Positions 1 to 8,696 of a stretch of 64,000 nt of DNA are shown one piece after another (the stretch's first letter is position 1; the number at the start of each line of letters is the position of its first letter). The position numbers and the translations under genes are program-made. Under the pieces are notes generated by a model that saw nothing but the letters and a program-made list of their open reading frames with translations, searched no databases and was not told the origin of the DNA. This stretch comes from Dokdonia pacifica (GTDB taxonomy: Bacteria; Bacteroidota; Bacteroidia; Flavobacteriales; Flavobacteriaceae), in the NCBI RefSeq assembly GCF_900188275.1, contig NZ_FZNY01000003.1, forward strand, positions 62,001 to 126,000, given 5' to 3'.

Positions 1-14
1 CCCGTTTTAATGCC

Positions 15-716
15 TTAACCTTCACACGCTTCCCAAACGACATCATCTTTAGGTACAGGAGCTACAAATGTCATTTCTTCTTTTTGTACGGGATGTACAA
101 ACGTAAGTTTACGTGCATGTAAACTAATACTTCCGTCTTTATTAGAACGATCAAAACCATATTTCAAATCTCCCCGTATGGGACTTCCTATAGCTGTCAG
201 TTGACTTCGTATTTGATGATGTCTTCCAGTGTGTAAATCAATTTCAAGAAGCGTAAAAGTTTTTAGTTTTTTGAGCACTCGATAGGTAAGACTTGCTTCT
301 TTTGAATCTGGCACCGCTTTCGCGAAAGCGTAACTTTTATTCTGCTTTGTATTGCGTTTTAAATAATGAGTCAGCGTTGCTTTTTCAGGCGAAGGGTGCT
401 TTTTGACCAATGCCCAATAGGTTTTTTGTGTCTTTCGTTCGGAGAATAATTTATTGAGACGTGTGAGTGCTTTACTGGTGCGAGCAAACACCACAATTCC
501 ACTCGTAGGACGATCTAACCGATGTACAACTCCTAAAAAAACAGCGCCAGGTTTGTTATATTTTTTGGCAATATATTGCTTGACAACCTCGCTTAATGGT
601 GCATCACCCGTTTTGTCACCTTGTACAATATCTCCCGCTCGTTTATTAATCACAATCAGATGATTGTCTTCATAAATCACTTGTAAATTTGTAGGTGTAG
701 AATGCGTATGTGTCAT
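15..716 (-). CDS. RluA-family RNA pseudouridine synthase
   Basis: It is a 233-residue enzyme expected to isomerise uridine to pseudouridine in rRNA or tRNA. The family motif HRLDRPTSG lies at residues 65-73 and holds the catalytic Asp68. A C-terminal HTGRHHQIR motif is also typical of RluA/RluC/RluD proteins. There is no N-terminal S4 domain, so it resembles the short RluA-like subgroup and the exact target base cannot be told. The ATG at 714-716 lies 6 nt after the stop of the MarR gene, so the two are probably co-transcribed. An AFAKA pentapeptide at about residues 130-134 is encoded by a copy of the window-wide palindrome, in what looks like a variable insertion of the fold. Confidence 0.93.
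   Translation of the reverse strand: MTHTHSTPTNLQVIYEDNHLIVINKRAGDIVQGDKTGDAPLSEVVKQYIAKKYNKPGAVFLGVVHRLDRPTSGIVVFARTSKALTRLNKLFSERKTQKTYWALVKKHPSPEKATLTHYLKRNTKQNKSYAFAKAVPDSKEASLTYRVLKKLKTFTLLEIDLHTGRHHQIRSQLTAIGSPIRGDLKYGFDRSNKDGSISLHARKLTFVHPVQKEEMTFVAPVPKDDVVWEACEG
316..329. repeat. GCTTTCGCGAAAGC palindrome inside the RluA-like gene
   Basis: Perfect core, extended by C/G on both sides to 16 bp, read as AFAKA. Confidence 0.9.
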
Positions 717-722
717 AAAGTA

Positions 723-1340
723 TTAAACTGAGGTTCCTGTAGGTTTTACTTCATATTCAGGACAATCTAAACGAATTTCGTGATGTTCTAGAGGCTGTTT
801 TAGATAGTTACAATAATGCCCCTTTCCTTTTTTCTCATAAAAAGCACAGCTATGGCAATTACGTTGTACACTAAGAATCCCCGTTTTATTAAGTCCGTAA
901 ATTAATTTGGTAATGGTATGGTACAGTTGTTTTACCTCATCCTCATCTATATGCTCTAGTTGATGCTTAACAGGAAGTGCAAAATTTTCTATTTGCAGGA
1001 GTAGTTCGTTTCCTTTTTTAGTGAGCGCAATGGCATAACTTCTACTATCTGTAGAGGCCGTTTTCTTTTGAATGAGCTCCTTTTTGAGTAAGGCTTTTAC
1101 GGCATCACTCACTGTAGGTTTTGTAATATTAAACTCTTGCGCAAGATAACTTACGGTACACATCTCTAACTTGTGATGTGCGACAAACAGTACGATTTGT
1201 ATTTGAATAGGGCTTAAGCCTACTACTTTTGCGTGTTCCCAAAGCAATACTTTAAATGCTTCAGAAATACGTTCTAATCCTACCACGACCTTATTAGCAA
1301 TGTCGTCTTGATATGCGGTGTTAAATATTGTTTTTTTCAT
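723..1340 (-). CDS. MarR-family regulator with C-terminal Cys cluster
   Basis: It is a winged-helix transcription factor. The helix-turn-helix is around residues 65-100, with the recognition segment ITKPTVSDAVKALLKK. The ATG at 1338-1340 is preferred over an upstream TTG in the same frame. Beyond the normal MarR length there is a tail of about 45 residues with four cysteines (CHSC, then YC, then DCPEY). This spacing suggests a metal or redox-sensing site and is an inference. A perfect inverted repeat lies immediately upstream (1349-1381) and is a probable autoregulatory operator. The neighbours (mini-thioredoxin, DUF2024, lipoprotein) suggest a thiol or metal stress regulon. Confidence 0.88.
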   Translation of the reverse strand: MKKTIFNTAYQDDIANKVVVGLERISEAFKVLLWEHAKVVGLSPIQIQIVLFVAHHKLEMCTVSYLAQEFNITKPTVSDAVKALLKKELIQKKTASTDSRSYAIALTKKGNELLLQIENFALPVKHQLEHIDEDEVKQLYHTITKLIYGLNKTGILSVQRNCHSCAFYEKKGKGHYCNYLKQPLEHHEIRLDCPEYEVKPTGTSV

Positions 1341-1348
1341 AAGCAAAC

Positions 1349-1381
1349 TTTGCCTATAATGATGTATGTGTTATAGGCAAA
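1349..1381. promoter_or_regulatory. Inverted repeat, probable MarR operator
   Basis: TTTGCCTATAA at 1349-1359 is repeated in perfect inverted form (TTATAGGCAAA) at 1371-1379/1381, with an 11-nt spacer. It lies 8 bp upstream of the MarR start codon. MarR dimers usually bind such dyads and repress their own gene. Binding is inferred. Confidence 0.6.
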
Positions 1382-1410
1382 GTTAGTAATCCTAATTATA
1401 TGATGCGATA

Positions 1411-1674
1411 TTAATCACAATTTTGTAATTCTATAATGTGATATCCCTTTTCTTGAATAGAAGTGATCACTTGAGGCGGTGCTGTTTCCATATGACATAA
1501 ACGACACTCTGAAGCACTCAATGATTGGATATGCACATTTTTGTCACTTAGATAGTCATCACCATATTGGAAGACGGTATCTTCTTCTGAGGTTTCTATG
1601 GGAACCAGAATATCAAAATGCATTAAGGTTCCATTTTTTTTAAGGACATAGGTATCCCAAACGTTTACTTTCAT
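1411..1674 (-). CDS. DUF2024 family protein
   Basis: It is an 87-residue cytosolic protein matching the DUF2024 family as I know it. Visible hallmarks are the start MKVNVWDTYVLKK, the MHFDILVP segment, and a conserved ECRLCHME motif with a CxxC pair near residues 57-60. The function of the family is not established. It sits 4 nt after the lipoprotein stop, so the two genes are almost certainly one transcript. The association with a CxxC thioredoxin-like gene and a Cys-containing MarR protein hints at a thiol or metal role. Confidence 0.85.
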   Translation of the reverse strand: MKVNVWDTYVLKKNGTLMHFDILVPIETSEEDTVFQYGDDYLSDKNVHIQSLSASECRLCHMETAPPQVITSIQEKGYHIIELQNCD

Positions 1675-1678
1675 ACGA

Positions 1679-2407
1679 TTAATTTTGAGTTACTTTATAA
1701 GGTAAAGAGAGATCTCCGCTGGCGACACCATATACTTCATATACCCCTAATAAAGGTTTGTCTTCTATACTGGTGTTTACCTTCATAAGGGAAGTAACGC
1801 CATCATATGAAAATGTAGTAGTACCGATTCTATAATCAGGAATCATTACTTTGATGGTATTTCCGGTAGTGATTACTTGATAGCCTGGCGAATCCATATA
1901 CATAGGCATTCCTGGATTGGTAAGAGGGAGGATCACACTCGTATCTCCTTTTTTAAATTGTTTTACAGCGAGACCACCTTCTACACGATCGTCTGGAACT
2001 AAGACTACCCAATGTGGATGCCATATAATTCCGTCATTATCAAAAATTTTATCTTTATTTTCATCCCATAAAGGGGTGTCATCAAAATCAGGATGTGAGG
2101 TAAGACCTAGTGCTACAATCCCTTCGGTGTCATTAAAACCAACATCAGTTGGCTTTAATGTAGTAGGAAATACATAGGCTAATACAGGAGCTCCGTCCAA
2201 TTGTCCCACAGGAATAGGAGTGGTATGCCCAGCTTTTCCTTTTACCGTAATTTCCCATACAGTCATTTGTAAATCGGTATGATGTGTGACAGCTACGTTA
2301 GTAATTGCAAAATCATCATTTTTATAAGGTTCTTTTTTATCTGTACATGCAAATACAGATATGCCGACAAAGAATAAGGCAATACATACTGAAGTTGTTG
2401 TTTTCAT
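1679..2407 (-). CDS. Lipoprotein of unknown function
   Basis: It is a 242-residue protein with an N-terminal signal and a lipobox ending at Cys21 (SVFAC), so it is probably lipidated and held in the periplasm or outer membrane. I do not recognise the family. The mature part is soluble and rich in Asp, with a WHPHW His/Trp motif near the middle and a MPMYMDSPGY stretch that could bind metal; this is speculation. It precedes the DUF2024 gene by 4 nt. A 13-bp inverted repeat (2422-2457) lies just upstream and carries the same palindrome as the thioredoxin-like promoter. Confidence 0.8.
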   Translation of the reverse strand: MKTTTSVCIALFFVGISVFACTDKKEPYKNDDFAITNVAVTHHTDLQMTVWEITVKGKAGHTTPIPVGQLDGAPVLAYVFPTTLKPTDVGFNDTEGIVALGLTSHPDFDDTPLWDENKDKIFDNDGIIWHPHWVVLVPDDRVEGGLAVKQFKKGDTSVILPLTNPGMPMYMDSPGYQVITTGNTIKVMIPDYRIGTTTFSYDGVTSLMKVNTSIEDKPLLGVYEVYGVASGDLSLPYKVTQN

Positions 2408-2421
2408 AATGATACATATTC

Positions 2422-2457
2422 ATAGTTAGGATTCTTTTAGGTAGGAATCCTAACTAT
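2422..2457. promoter_or_regulatory. 13-bp inverted repeat upstream of lipoprotein gene
   Basis: ATAGTTAGGATTC (2422-2434) is repeated in perfect inverted form at 2445-2457, with a 10-nt spacer. Within it, TAGGAATCCTA (2442-2452) is itself a palindrome and matches the site upstream of the next gene. It may be an operator, or a terminator of the mini-thioredoxin gene, but there is no clear T-run. Confidence 0.55.
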
Positions 2458-2469
2458 ATAGTTTAAAAA

Positions 2470-2703
2470 TTAACCAATTACATCGGCCATAGAAGCACCA
2501 AAATTGATGTGTAATACATTTCCATTAGAAGTTACTAATGCAGGTACAGACTGTACACCTGCGGTTTCTGCTTCTGGAATTCTACTTCTGTCTTGAGCGA
2601 TATCTACAATATTTAGATTTTCTTCTCCAATTAAGTTAATAACATCGCTCTCTGCACTAACGCATACAGAACATCCTGCGTGATAAAAAGTGGCTTTACT
2701 CAT
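2470..2703 (-). CDS. Small thioredoxin/glutaredoxin-like protein
   Basis: It is a 77-residue single-domain thioredoxin fold. The redox motif CSVC is at residues 11-14, directly after the first beta strand, and there is a cis-Pro-type VPAL segment near residue 53. It lacks a signal peptide, so it should act in the cytosol as a disulfide reductase or thiol-transfer protein. A good TAnnTTTG box (2735-2742) and a TTAGGATTCCTAA palindrome precede it, which suggests that it is the first gene of a regulated unit with the lipoprotein and DUF2024 genes. Confidence 0.85.
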   Translation of the reverse strand: MSKATFYHAGCSVCVSAESDVINLIGEENLNIVDIAQDRSRIPEAETAGVQSVPALVTSNGNVLHINFGASMADVIG

Positions 2704-2734
2704 TTGTATTTTAGTTTTATAATTAATAATGGTA

Positions 2735-2742
2735 CAAAGATA
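2735..2742 (-). promoter_or_regulatory. Bacteroidota -7 promoter box
   Basis: On the minus strand this reads TATCTTTG, an exact match to the TAnnTTTG -7 element of Bacteroidota primary sigma promoters. It lies 32-39 bp upstream of the mini-thioredoxin start codon. Confidence 0.55.
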
Positions 2743-2752
2743 TATTATTTAA

Positions 2753-2765
2753 TTAGGATTCCTAA
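2753..2765. promoter_or_regulatory. TTAGGATTCCTAA operator-like palindrome
   Basis: This is a perfect 6-bp inverted repeat around one central base, placed just upstream of the -7 box where a repressor would block RNA polymerase. The core TAGGAWTCCTA recurs at 2442-2452, and a half-site (AATCCTAAT) occurs near 1388-1397. Confidence 0.5.
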
Positions 2766-2789
2766 CTAAATGATATAAAAAATAAGATA

Positions 2790-3128
2790 TTAATAAGATT
2801 TTATATACACCCAGGCTTCTTTTCCTGAGTGTAATGTTGTTTTTATGCGCTTATAATCAGCTACTTCATACGTATCTGCATGCTCAAGTTCTTGTACAGA
2901 TATTTTAAAACAAAGACCATGGATAAGATCTTTTTTAGTTCCTGTAGGTATTGCAATAGGGTGATAAGGTTCATTACTTAGAGCAACAACGTTAGGATCT
3001 TTAATCAGTACTTTTTCTAATCGAAACCCTACGAGTGCATCTTCAGTTCCGTGTAATAATCTCCCAAACGTTTCTAATTGGACCTGTTCTTTTTGAAGGG
3101 TTCCGTAAGAAAATAGATAGTGATTCAT
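2790..3128 (-). CDS. Gamma-glutamylcyclotransferase-like (AIG2/GGCT) protein
   Basis: It is a 112-residue protein of the GGCT-like fold. The phosphate/substrate loop motif SYGTLQ is at residues 7-12. A DTYEVADYKR segment near residue 88 carries the conserved acidic and aromatic residues of the family. Such enzymes release 5-oxoproline from gamma-glutamyl compounds, but many short bacterial members are uncharacterised, so the substrate is uncertain. It is a minus-strand gene about 70 nt downstream of panB. Confidence 0.82.
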   Translation of the reverse strand: MNHYLFSYGTLQKEQVQLETFGRLLHGTEDALVGFRLEKVLIKDPNVVALSNEPYHPIAIPTGTKKDLIHGLCFKISVQELEHADTYEVADYKRIKTTLHSGKEAWVYIKSY

Positions 3129-3199
3129 AAGTAATTATAAATACTCTTGGTTCTTGCATCTTTTGAATCTTGTTTCTTTTTCGCGTAAGCGGAAAAAAA

Positions 3200-4018
3200 T
3201 CAATATTGTTCAGATTCATTAGGGAAGTCTTGCGACTTGACATCGGTAGCATATTGTTTGAAAGCCTTTGTCATTTCTGCATGCATGTCTAAGTATCTTC
3301 TTAAAAAACGAGGATTAAATTCGTGAGTCATTCCAAGCATATCATGCGTAACAAGTACTTGTCCATCTACACCACCACCAGCACCTATTCCTATAATAGG
3401 AATGGTTAAACTTTCTGCAACTTCTTTTGCAAGTTTTGCAGGCACCTTTTCAAGTACAATAGCAAAACATCCTGCTTTTTCAAGCATTAAGGCATCTTCT
3501 TTCAATTTTGCAGCTTCAGCCTCTTCTTTTGCACGAACGGTATAGGTTCCAAACTTATAAATAGATTGCGGCGTTAATCCTAGATGTCCCATTACAGGAA
3601 TCCCAGCATGTAAAATACGCTTTACACTTTCTTTAATTTCTTTACCTCCTTCTACTTTGATAGCATGACCACCACTTTCTTTCATAATACGTATAGCAGA
3701 GCGTAATGCTTCTTTCGGATCACTTTGATAACTACCAAAAGGAAGATCTACAACCACCAGCGCACGATCTATAGCACGTATTACAGATGAAGCATGATAA
3801 ATCATTTGATCTAGTGTAATAGGAAGCGTAGTTTCATGACCTGCCATTACATTAGACGCACTGTCACCCACGAGTATGACATCAATTCCAGCACCATCTA
3901 CAATCTTTGCCATGGTATAATCATAGGCAGTAAGCATGGATATCTTTTCCCCACGATTTTTCATCTCTGTAAGAGATTTAACAGTAATACGTTTATATTC
4001 TTTTTTTGCGACAGACAT
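3200..4018 (-). CDS. panB: 3-methyl-2-oxobutanoate hydroxymethyltransferase (pantothenate synthesis)
   Basis: It is a 272-residue PanB, which makes ketopantoate from ketoisovalerate and methylene-tetrahydrofolate in the first step of vitamin B5/CoA synthesis. It is full length. Visible hallmarks are [16 protein letters not shown] near the N terminus, the metal-binding [15 protein letters not shown] loop, the GHLGLTPQS motif and the catalytic-Glu segment LEKVPA. The C terminus is slightly extended. It is on its own on the minus strand and divergent from a small secreted protein gene. A near-consensus TAnnTTTG box (4038-4045) precedes it. Confidence 0.97.
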   Translation of the reverse strand: MSVAKKEYKRITVKSLTEMKNRGEKISMLTAYDYTMAKIVDGAGIDVILVGDSASNVMAGHETTLPITLDQMIYHASSVIRAIDRALVVVDLPFGSYQSDPKEALRSAIRIMKESGGHAIKVEGGKEIKESVKRILHAGIPVMGHLGLTPQSIYKFGTYTVRAKEEAEAAKLKEDALMLEKAGCFAIVLEKVPAKLAKEVAESLTIPIIGIGAGGGVDGQVLVTHDMLGMTHEFNPRFLRRYLDMHAEMTKAFKQYATDVKSQDFPNESEQY

Positions 4019-4037
4019 TTAGTTATGTTTTATCCTA

Positions 4038-4045
4038 CAAAAGTA
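4038..4045 (-). promoter_or_regulatory. Possible -7 promoter box of panB
   Basis: The minus strand reads TACTTTTG, matching TAnnTTTG, about 20 bp before the panB start. I could not identify a matching -33 TTTG at the usual distance. Confidence 0.4.
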
Positions 4046-4078
4046 GTAAATTACATAGCTATATTAATCATGATTCTT

Positions 4079-4585
4079 ATGAGGGGGAAATATATTATTG
4101 GAGGAATGATTTTTGGGCTTGTTTTTTTCGCTTTCGCGAAAATTACCATAGCGCAAAATCAATCACTTACAACAGAAGAGACAAAAGTAAAACATCTGGT
4201 AGAACGTTTTTTTGAAGGTTTTCATAAACAAGACTCTATTATTATTAAAAGTGTCGTTCATGAAAAAATACTTATGCAATCTATTGGAAAGAATAGAACT
4301 GGCGAAGTTGTATTAAGCAAACAAGACTTTAGTGGCTTCTTAGCATCTATCTGTTCTATTCCAGATGAAACTCAATTTGAAGAGCGTATTAAAAGTTACA
4401 AAGTGCAAATTGACGATAATATGGCCATGGCAAATGTATGGACACCCTATTCCTTTTACGTAAATGGAGAATTAAGCCATTGTGGGACCAATAGTTTTCA
4501 GCTTTTTAAACGAGATGGCGTTTGGAAGATCTTTTATATCGTAGATACAAGAGATCGGGAAGGCTGTGGTATTAAACGTGGCTAA
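4079..4585 (+). CDS. Secreted SnoaL/NTF2-like protein
   Basis: It is a protein of about 168 residues with a signal peptide (hydrophobic stretch ending AFAKITIAQ). The mature part begins with a helical KVKHLVERFFEGFHKQD segment and ends with FQLFKRDGVWKIFYIVDTR, the pattern of SnoaL-like/DUF4440-type NTF2 folds. The active site and substrate are unknown. An ATG at 4070 is an alternative start; the frame is open further upstream but would overlap panB on the other strand. The signal peptide contains a partial copy of the window-wide palindrome, read as AFAK. Confidence 0.75.
   Translation: MRGKYIIGGMIFGLVFFAFAKITIAQNQSLTTEETKVKHLVERFFEGFHKQDSIIIKSVVHEKILMQSIGKNRTGEVVLSKQDFSGFLASICSIPDETQFEERIKSYKVQIDDNMAMANVWTPYSFYVNGELSHCGTNSFQLFKRDGVWKIFYIVDTRDREGCGIKRG
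4130..4141. repeat. GCTTTCGCGAAA, 12-bp form inside the SnoaL-like signal peptide
   Basis: Read as AFAK, contributing hydrophobic residues to the signal peptide. Confidence 0.75.
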
Positions 4586-4991
4586 AACATCACTTTTTCT
4601 TATTCTTGTATATAGATTATCTATAAAATTGACGTTGCTGTTTTAATTTCTGTAAGATAGCTTACACAACTTCATGAAGCTTTTACACCTTTAAATTGTT
4701 AAAATGTGTTAAATTTTTATTTTAAAAATGTCAATACGTCATTTCTTAATGACTTCATTTTATTTTTCATTTAATTGTAAACACTTGGTTATTAGTATTT
4801 TATATAAATTTTAAACTGATCTAATCTCATAAATAGTATTTTTTCATTTTTTGATACCGTAAGTAGGAAAATCTTCTTAACACTAATTTAAGAGCAAGAG
4901 ACAAACGTTTTCTTGTGAATGTTTTATAGTAGTTCTGGCCAAATTTTACTGTAAAATAAATCAACAAATCAAAAATTAAAATACTAAGAAA
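4586..4991. other. AT-rich intergenic stretch
   Basis: About 400 bases lie between the SnoaL-like gene and the lactonase-like gene. They are very AT-rich, and I see no convincing gene, strong hairpin or repeat. The downstream part should contain the promoter of the lactonase-like gene, but no clean -7/-33 pair could be assigned. Confidence 0.5.
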
Positions 4992-6395
4992 ATGAAAAAG
5001 ATCAATATAATGCTTATTGCATTTTTAGCACTATCTATCACTTTTGTTTCATGTAATTCTGACGATGATAATACTCCTATTGTTATTGGAGAAGATGATA
5101 ATGATGATGACAATGATGATACAGCAAACTTTGTAGGAGCCGTCTATGCAATGACTAATGGTGATGGGCAAGTAGCAGGAAATGTACAAGGCCCTAATAC
5201 AATTATAGCCTATGGAAGAGCAGATGATGGTTCGCTTACACCTATTGGACCCTTTGCTACAGGAGGTAATGGAGGTGATTATGATGGAGGGGAAGGACTC
5301 GATCCATTAATTTCTGCTTATGCACTTACCAAAACAGATGATAATGAAAATTTACTTGCTGTAAATGCAGGGAGTAACACAATTACTTCTTTTAATATCG
5401 CAGCCGATTTTTCTTTAGAAGCAGCAGGCGATCCTTTAGATACGGGAGCTATAGGACCTAATAGTATTGCAACAACAGGACAAGTAACAGTTGCGGGAAC
5501 CAAAGGACTCGTGTATGTTTCTAATATTACACGTCCAGAGTTTTTAGCTGGAGGAGAACCTATGCATCAAGGTACTGTAACTGGATATTGGTTATTAGAA
5601 GATGGATCATTACAAGCGATACCAGGATCGACTAGAGATCTTCCTGTACGCCCATCTGCAGTTCAGTTTTCACCAGATGGACAATGGTTATTAGTAGCGG
5701 CGATCAACTCAGGAGCTTCAGCCTTAGGATCAGGAAGTGAAGATGAATTAACAGTATACAGTGTAGGAGGAGATGGAACATTAAGTGCATCTTCGGTAGC
5801 GACAGCTACTTCTACATTACGAAATAATACAGAAGGTAGAAATTTACCATCTGCTATTGGGTTCCAAATCGTAGGAAACAATTATGTGGTAGTTACAGAA
5901 GCAAGAGAGTTTCAACCAGATGGAACACCACCTGCATTCCCAGCATTACAAGATGGCTCAGTATCTACCTGGCAAATACAAGGTGATGGTAGCTTAACAC
6001 CTATAAGTCTTGATGTAGCATCTGGAGAAAATAATACAGGAAGAACTGCTTGTTGGTTAGACTTTACAGCCGATGGAAATACGTTCTTTGTATCTAATGC
6101 GATTGAAGCAGGTCTAGCAGCATATAGTTTTGATAATGGAGTAGTGACGTTACTAGATCAAACGGCAGCACAAGGAACAGGAACTGGAGGAGCAGATAAT
6201 GGCCCAGATGCATTTGCAGTTACAGAAGGATGGATTGATATGTGGATTTCTGATGATGGACAGTTCTTATACCAACTCTACGGATTAGATGGAACCATTG
6301 GAATCTATAGAATTAATGGGCAATCGTTAGAACTTATATCAGAAGAGTCAAACAATTTGCCTGATACAAATACACAAGGTATTGTAGCAATATAA
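4992..6395 (+). CDS. Lactonase-like beta-propeller lipoprotein
   Basis: It is a 467-residue protein with a lipoprotein signal (lipobox FVSC, Cys21) followed by a low-complexity Asp-rich linker (residues about 24-43). The rest shows repeated propeller-like blades with motifs such as NTIIAYGRADDGSLTPIG and VQFSPDGQWLLVA, as in the 7-bladed lactonase family (PF10282, 6-phosphogluconolactonase-like). Surface exposure is likely because Asp/Ser-rich linkers follow the lipid Cys in many Bacteroidota surface lipoproteins. The substrate is unknown. It is a single gene, ending at a bidirectional terminator. Confidence 0.85.
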   Translation: MKKINIMLIAFLALSITFVSCNSDDDNTPIVIGEDDNDDDNDDTANFVGAVYAMTNGDGQVAGNVQGPNTIIAYGRADDGSLTPIGPFATGGNGGDYDGGEGLDPLISAYALTKTDDNENLLAVNAGSNTITSFNIAADFSLEAAGDPLDTGAIGPNSIATTGQVTVAGTKGLVYVSNITRPEFLAGGEPMHQGTVTGYWLLEDGSLQAIPGSTRDLPVRPSAVQFSPDGQWLLVAAINSGASALGSGSEDELTVYSVGGDGTLSASSVATATSTLRNNTEGRNLPSAIGFQIVGNNYVVVTEAREFQPDGTPPAFPALQDGSVSTWQIQGDGSLTPISLDVASGENNTGRTACWLDFTADGNTFFVSNAIEAGLAAYSFDNGVVTLLDQTAAQGTGTGGADNGPDAFAVTEGWIDMWISDDGQFLYQLYGLDGTIGIYRINGQSLELISEESNNLPDTNTQGIVAI

Positions 6396-6423
6396 TATTT
6401 TGAAGTTTGTTTGATTTTGATAG

Positions 6424-6453
6424 AAAGCTAAGGAGTGTATATTCCTTAGCTTT
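6424..6453. terminator. Bidirectional intrinsic terminator
   Basis: AAAGCTAAGGA (6424-6434) and its inverse complement (6443-6453) form an 11-bp stem with an 8-nt loop between two converging genes. T-runs occur on both sides. Confidence 0.75.
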
Positions 6454-7192
6454 TGTCTTTTTTACGCGTTGTAAAGTATAGTCTAAATGAGAGATGAACT
6501 TCTGCGCCTACAGATACGCCTTCTTTAAGAAAATATGGAGTTACAAAGCTATCAGAATCATTAGATTGGGGATTCAAGATATTCGAATATTGATTGTCTT
6601 TTATACGTATCCCAATACCTGCACTAGAGCGTAATCCTATCCTATCTGAAAATCGAATATAATCCCCGTAGTTTATGGTGAATCCATATTTTATTCTTCT
6701 ATAATCTGCTTGATCAAAACCAATAGTATTTTCATCAAAACTTGGACCTATACCTATAAGTGGAAAATCACTTTCAGGTCTAAACCTACTATTCTCTCTA
6801 GTTTCTGTATGGTTAATGTAAAAGAGTTCTAAAGAGAAAAATGCTTTAACACGCGTACCTCTTTTTAAGTGATAAATAAGTTGAGGTCGTATTTCCCATA
6901 AGCGATAATCATCTTTTCTAACCTCACTATAAATAGAAAATTGCTTTGCTCCGTACCCTACAGAAGTACCAATACGCCATCGGTCAGATTTTGAAATGGG
7001 CATAAAATACCCCACATTAAGCCTAGGTAAGGGAACAGGAACAAAGGTATTTATAGGGTCAAATGTAAAATAAGCATCGGGATACGTAAATTTACTAGAA
7101 GTGTCTTTTGTATCTTCAATATCTTCTGTTTGAGCAATTAATGAGTTACTCAATAGGATGGTGAGTACAATGGTGAAAAATGTAGTTTTCAA
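6446..7192 (-). CDS. Outer-membrane beta-barrel-like protein, unknown
   Basis: It is a 248-residue protein with a signal peptide ending near SLIAQ. The mature part has alternating hydrophobic and polar strands rich in Tyr, Arg and Phe (for example LNVGYFMPI, GFTINYGDYIRF, and a final strand VHLSFRLYFTTRKK), as in small outer-membrane barrels. I do not recognise a named family. It stands alone between converging and co-directional neighbours, and its stop codon overlaps the shared terminator. Confidence 0.7.
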   Translation of the reverse strand: MKTTFFTIVLTILLSNSLIAQTEDIEDTKDTSSKFTYPDAYFTFDPINTFVPVPLPRLNVGYFMPISKSDRWRIGTSVGYGAKQFSIYSEVRKDDYRLWEIRPQLIYHLKRGTRVKAFFSLELFYINHTETRENSRFRPESDFPLIGIGPSFDENTIGFDQADYRRIKYGFTINYGDYIRFSDRIGLRSSAGIGIRIKDNQYSNILNPQSNDSDSFVTPYFLKEGVSVGAEVHLSFRLYFTTRKKDKS

Positions 7193-7259
7193 ATGGTGTG
7201 TTTATCTCTAGATGTCGAATAGATAAATGGGTTGCGCCATCTAGATATAAATTAACAAT

Positions 7260-8696
7260 TTAGCAATCTGCCATTCCTACATTAATAGCAAGTCCTCCTT
7301 CACTAGTTTCTTTATATTTTGTATTCATATCCTGTGCAGTTTGCCACATAGTTTCTATGACTTTATCAAGAGGTACTTTAGCATTGGCAGCATCTGTATC
7401 TAATGCCATTTCACAGGCATTAATCGCTTTAATAGCTCCCATGGCATTACGTTCTATACAAGGTATTTGTACAAGACCTCCTATAGGATCACAGGTAAGA
7501 CCTAAGTGATGTTCCATGGCAATTTCTGCAGCCATGAGTACTTGCTCTGGTGTTCCTCCCATCAATTCTGTAAGCGCTCCTGCTGCCATAGCACTAGAAA
7601 CGCCTATTTCTGCTTGACATCCACCCATAGCGGCAGAGATGGTAGCTCCTTTTTTAAAGAGACTTCCTATTTCTCCAGCAACAAGTAAAAACTTACGAAT
7701 GTCTTCAAAGTTGGCATCGTGATTTTCAATCACCATATAATACATCATTACAGCTGGAATAACACCTGCACTTCCATTGGTAGGCGCTGTGACAACACGT
7801 CCTAAGGAGGCGTTTACCTCATTTACAGCTAAAGCAAAGCAAGACACCCATTTTAAAATTTCGCGAAAGCGTACTTCTGTACCACGAATGGCTTCGATCC
7901 ATTCATATTTATCAGTATATGAAATACCTTTTTGTAATTTTTGATGACTGTCATAAGCGCGACGGCGTACATTGAGTCCGCCTGGAAGGGTTCCTTCTGT
8001 ATGACATCCTGTATACATAGAATCTAACATTACATCCCATATCTGTTTGAGACGTTCGTTAATTTCTTCTTCGGTGTTGAGATATAATTCGTTTTCAAAA
8101 ACAATTTCTGAAATCGATTTGTTTTCATTTTTACAATAAGCGAGAAGATCTGTTGCTAGCTCGACAGGTCTGGGAAAGCATTGGAATTGATGTGTTTTTA
8201 ATTCGGAACGTTTTCGTTCTTCTTGTACAACAAAACCACCTCCAATAGAGTAAAAAGTCTCTTCTATGATTTGTGTTCCTATATATGCTTTAAATGTAAT
8301 TCCATTGGGATGAAATGGTAAAAATTCACGATTGAATTTTATAGATTCAGAGGGATCAAAAGGAATGACGTGTTCTCCATTAAAAGCAATTTCTTTTGTG
8401 GTCTTGATGTTCTCAATCGTTGTAGGAATGGCATCAATAGCACACGTTTGCGGGTCGGTTCCCAGAAGCCCCATCATTACCGCAACATCTGTGGCGTGTC
8501 CTTTTCCTGTTAAGGACAAAGACCCATATAAATCTATATGTAAACGATCTACACTGTCAAACAGTTGCTCTTCCTTGAGCTTTTTTATAAAGCGACGTCC
8601 TGCACGCCAAGGGCCTAATGTATGAGAACTGGAAGGACCTACGCCTATTTTTAGCATATCAAATACAGAGATACACTCTATTTCTTTTTCTTTCAT
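7260..8696 (-). CDS. sdaA: L-serine ammonia-lyase (iron-sulfur, single chain)
   Basis: It is a 478-residue L-serine dehydratase that turns serine into pyruvate and ammonia using a [4Fe-4S] cluster. The beta domain begins with the GVGPSSSHT signature. The alpha domain carries the cluster cysteines in [16 protein letters not shown] and IPCIERN. The protein ends in Cys (GMADC), the C-terminal cysteine known to occupy the active site in related type 2 enzymes. Its ATG overlaps the stop of the GNAT gene (ATGA), so the two are translationally coupled. A 12-bp form of the palindrome is read here as RFREI. Confidence 0.97.
   Translation of the reverse strand: MKEKEIECISVFDMLKIGVGPSSSHTLGPWRAGRRFIKKLKEEQLFDSVDRLHIDLYGSLSLTGKGHATDVAVMMGLLGTDPQTCAIDAIPTTIENIKTTKEIAFNGEHVIPFDPSESIKFNREFLPFHPNGITFKAYIGTQIIEETFYSIGGGFVVQEERKRSELKTHQFQCFPRPVELATDLLAYCKNENKSISEIVFENELYLNTEEEINERLKQIWDVMLDSMYTGCHTEGTLPGGLNVRRRAYDSHQKLQKGISYTDKYEWIEAIRGTEVRFREILKWVSCFALAVNEVNASLGRVVTAPTNGSAGVIPAVMMYYMVIENHDANFEDIRKFLLVAGEIGSLFKKGATISAAMGGCQAEIGVSSAMAAGALTELMGGTPEQVLMAAEIAMEHHLGLTCDPIGGLVQIPCIERNAMGAIKAINACEMALDTDAANAKVPLDKVIETMWQTAQDMNTKYKETSEGGLAINVGMADC
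7859..7870. repeat. TTTCGCGAAAGC, 12-bp form inside sdaA
   Basis: Read on the minus strand in the FRE frame (VRFREIL). Confidence 0.75.

Noticed and set aside
3179-3199. TTTTCGCGTAAGCGGAAAA between the GGCT-like gene and panB as another palindrome copy
   Set aside because: It departs from the core at several positions and is only a weak variant. It was not counted among the 16 copies.
3043-3252. Minus-strand frame overlapping the GGCT-like gene and the panB 3' end
   Set aside because: It overlaps two convincing genes in another frame and has no recognisable motif.
5086-5122. Repetitive GATGATAATGATGAT run resembling a microsatellite
   Set aside because: It encodes the Asp/Asn-rich linker after the lipid anchor of the lactonase-like protein, a normal feature of surface lipoproteins.
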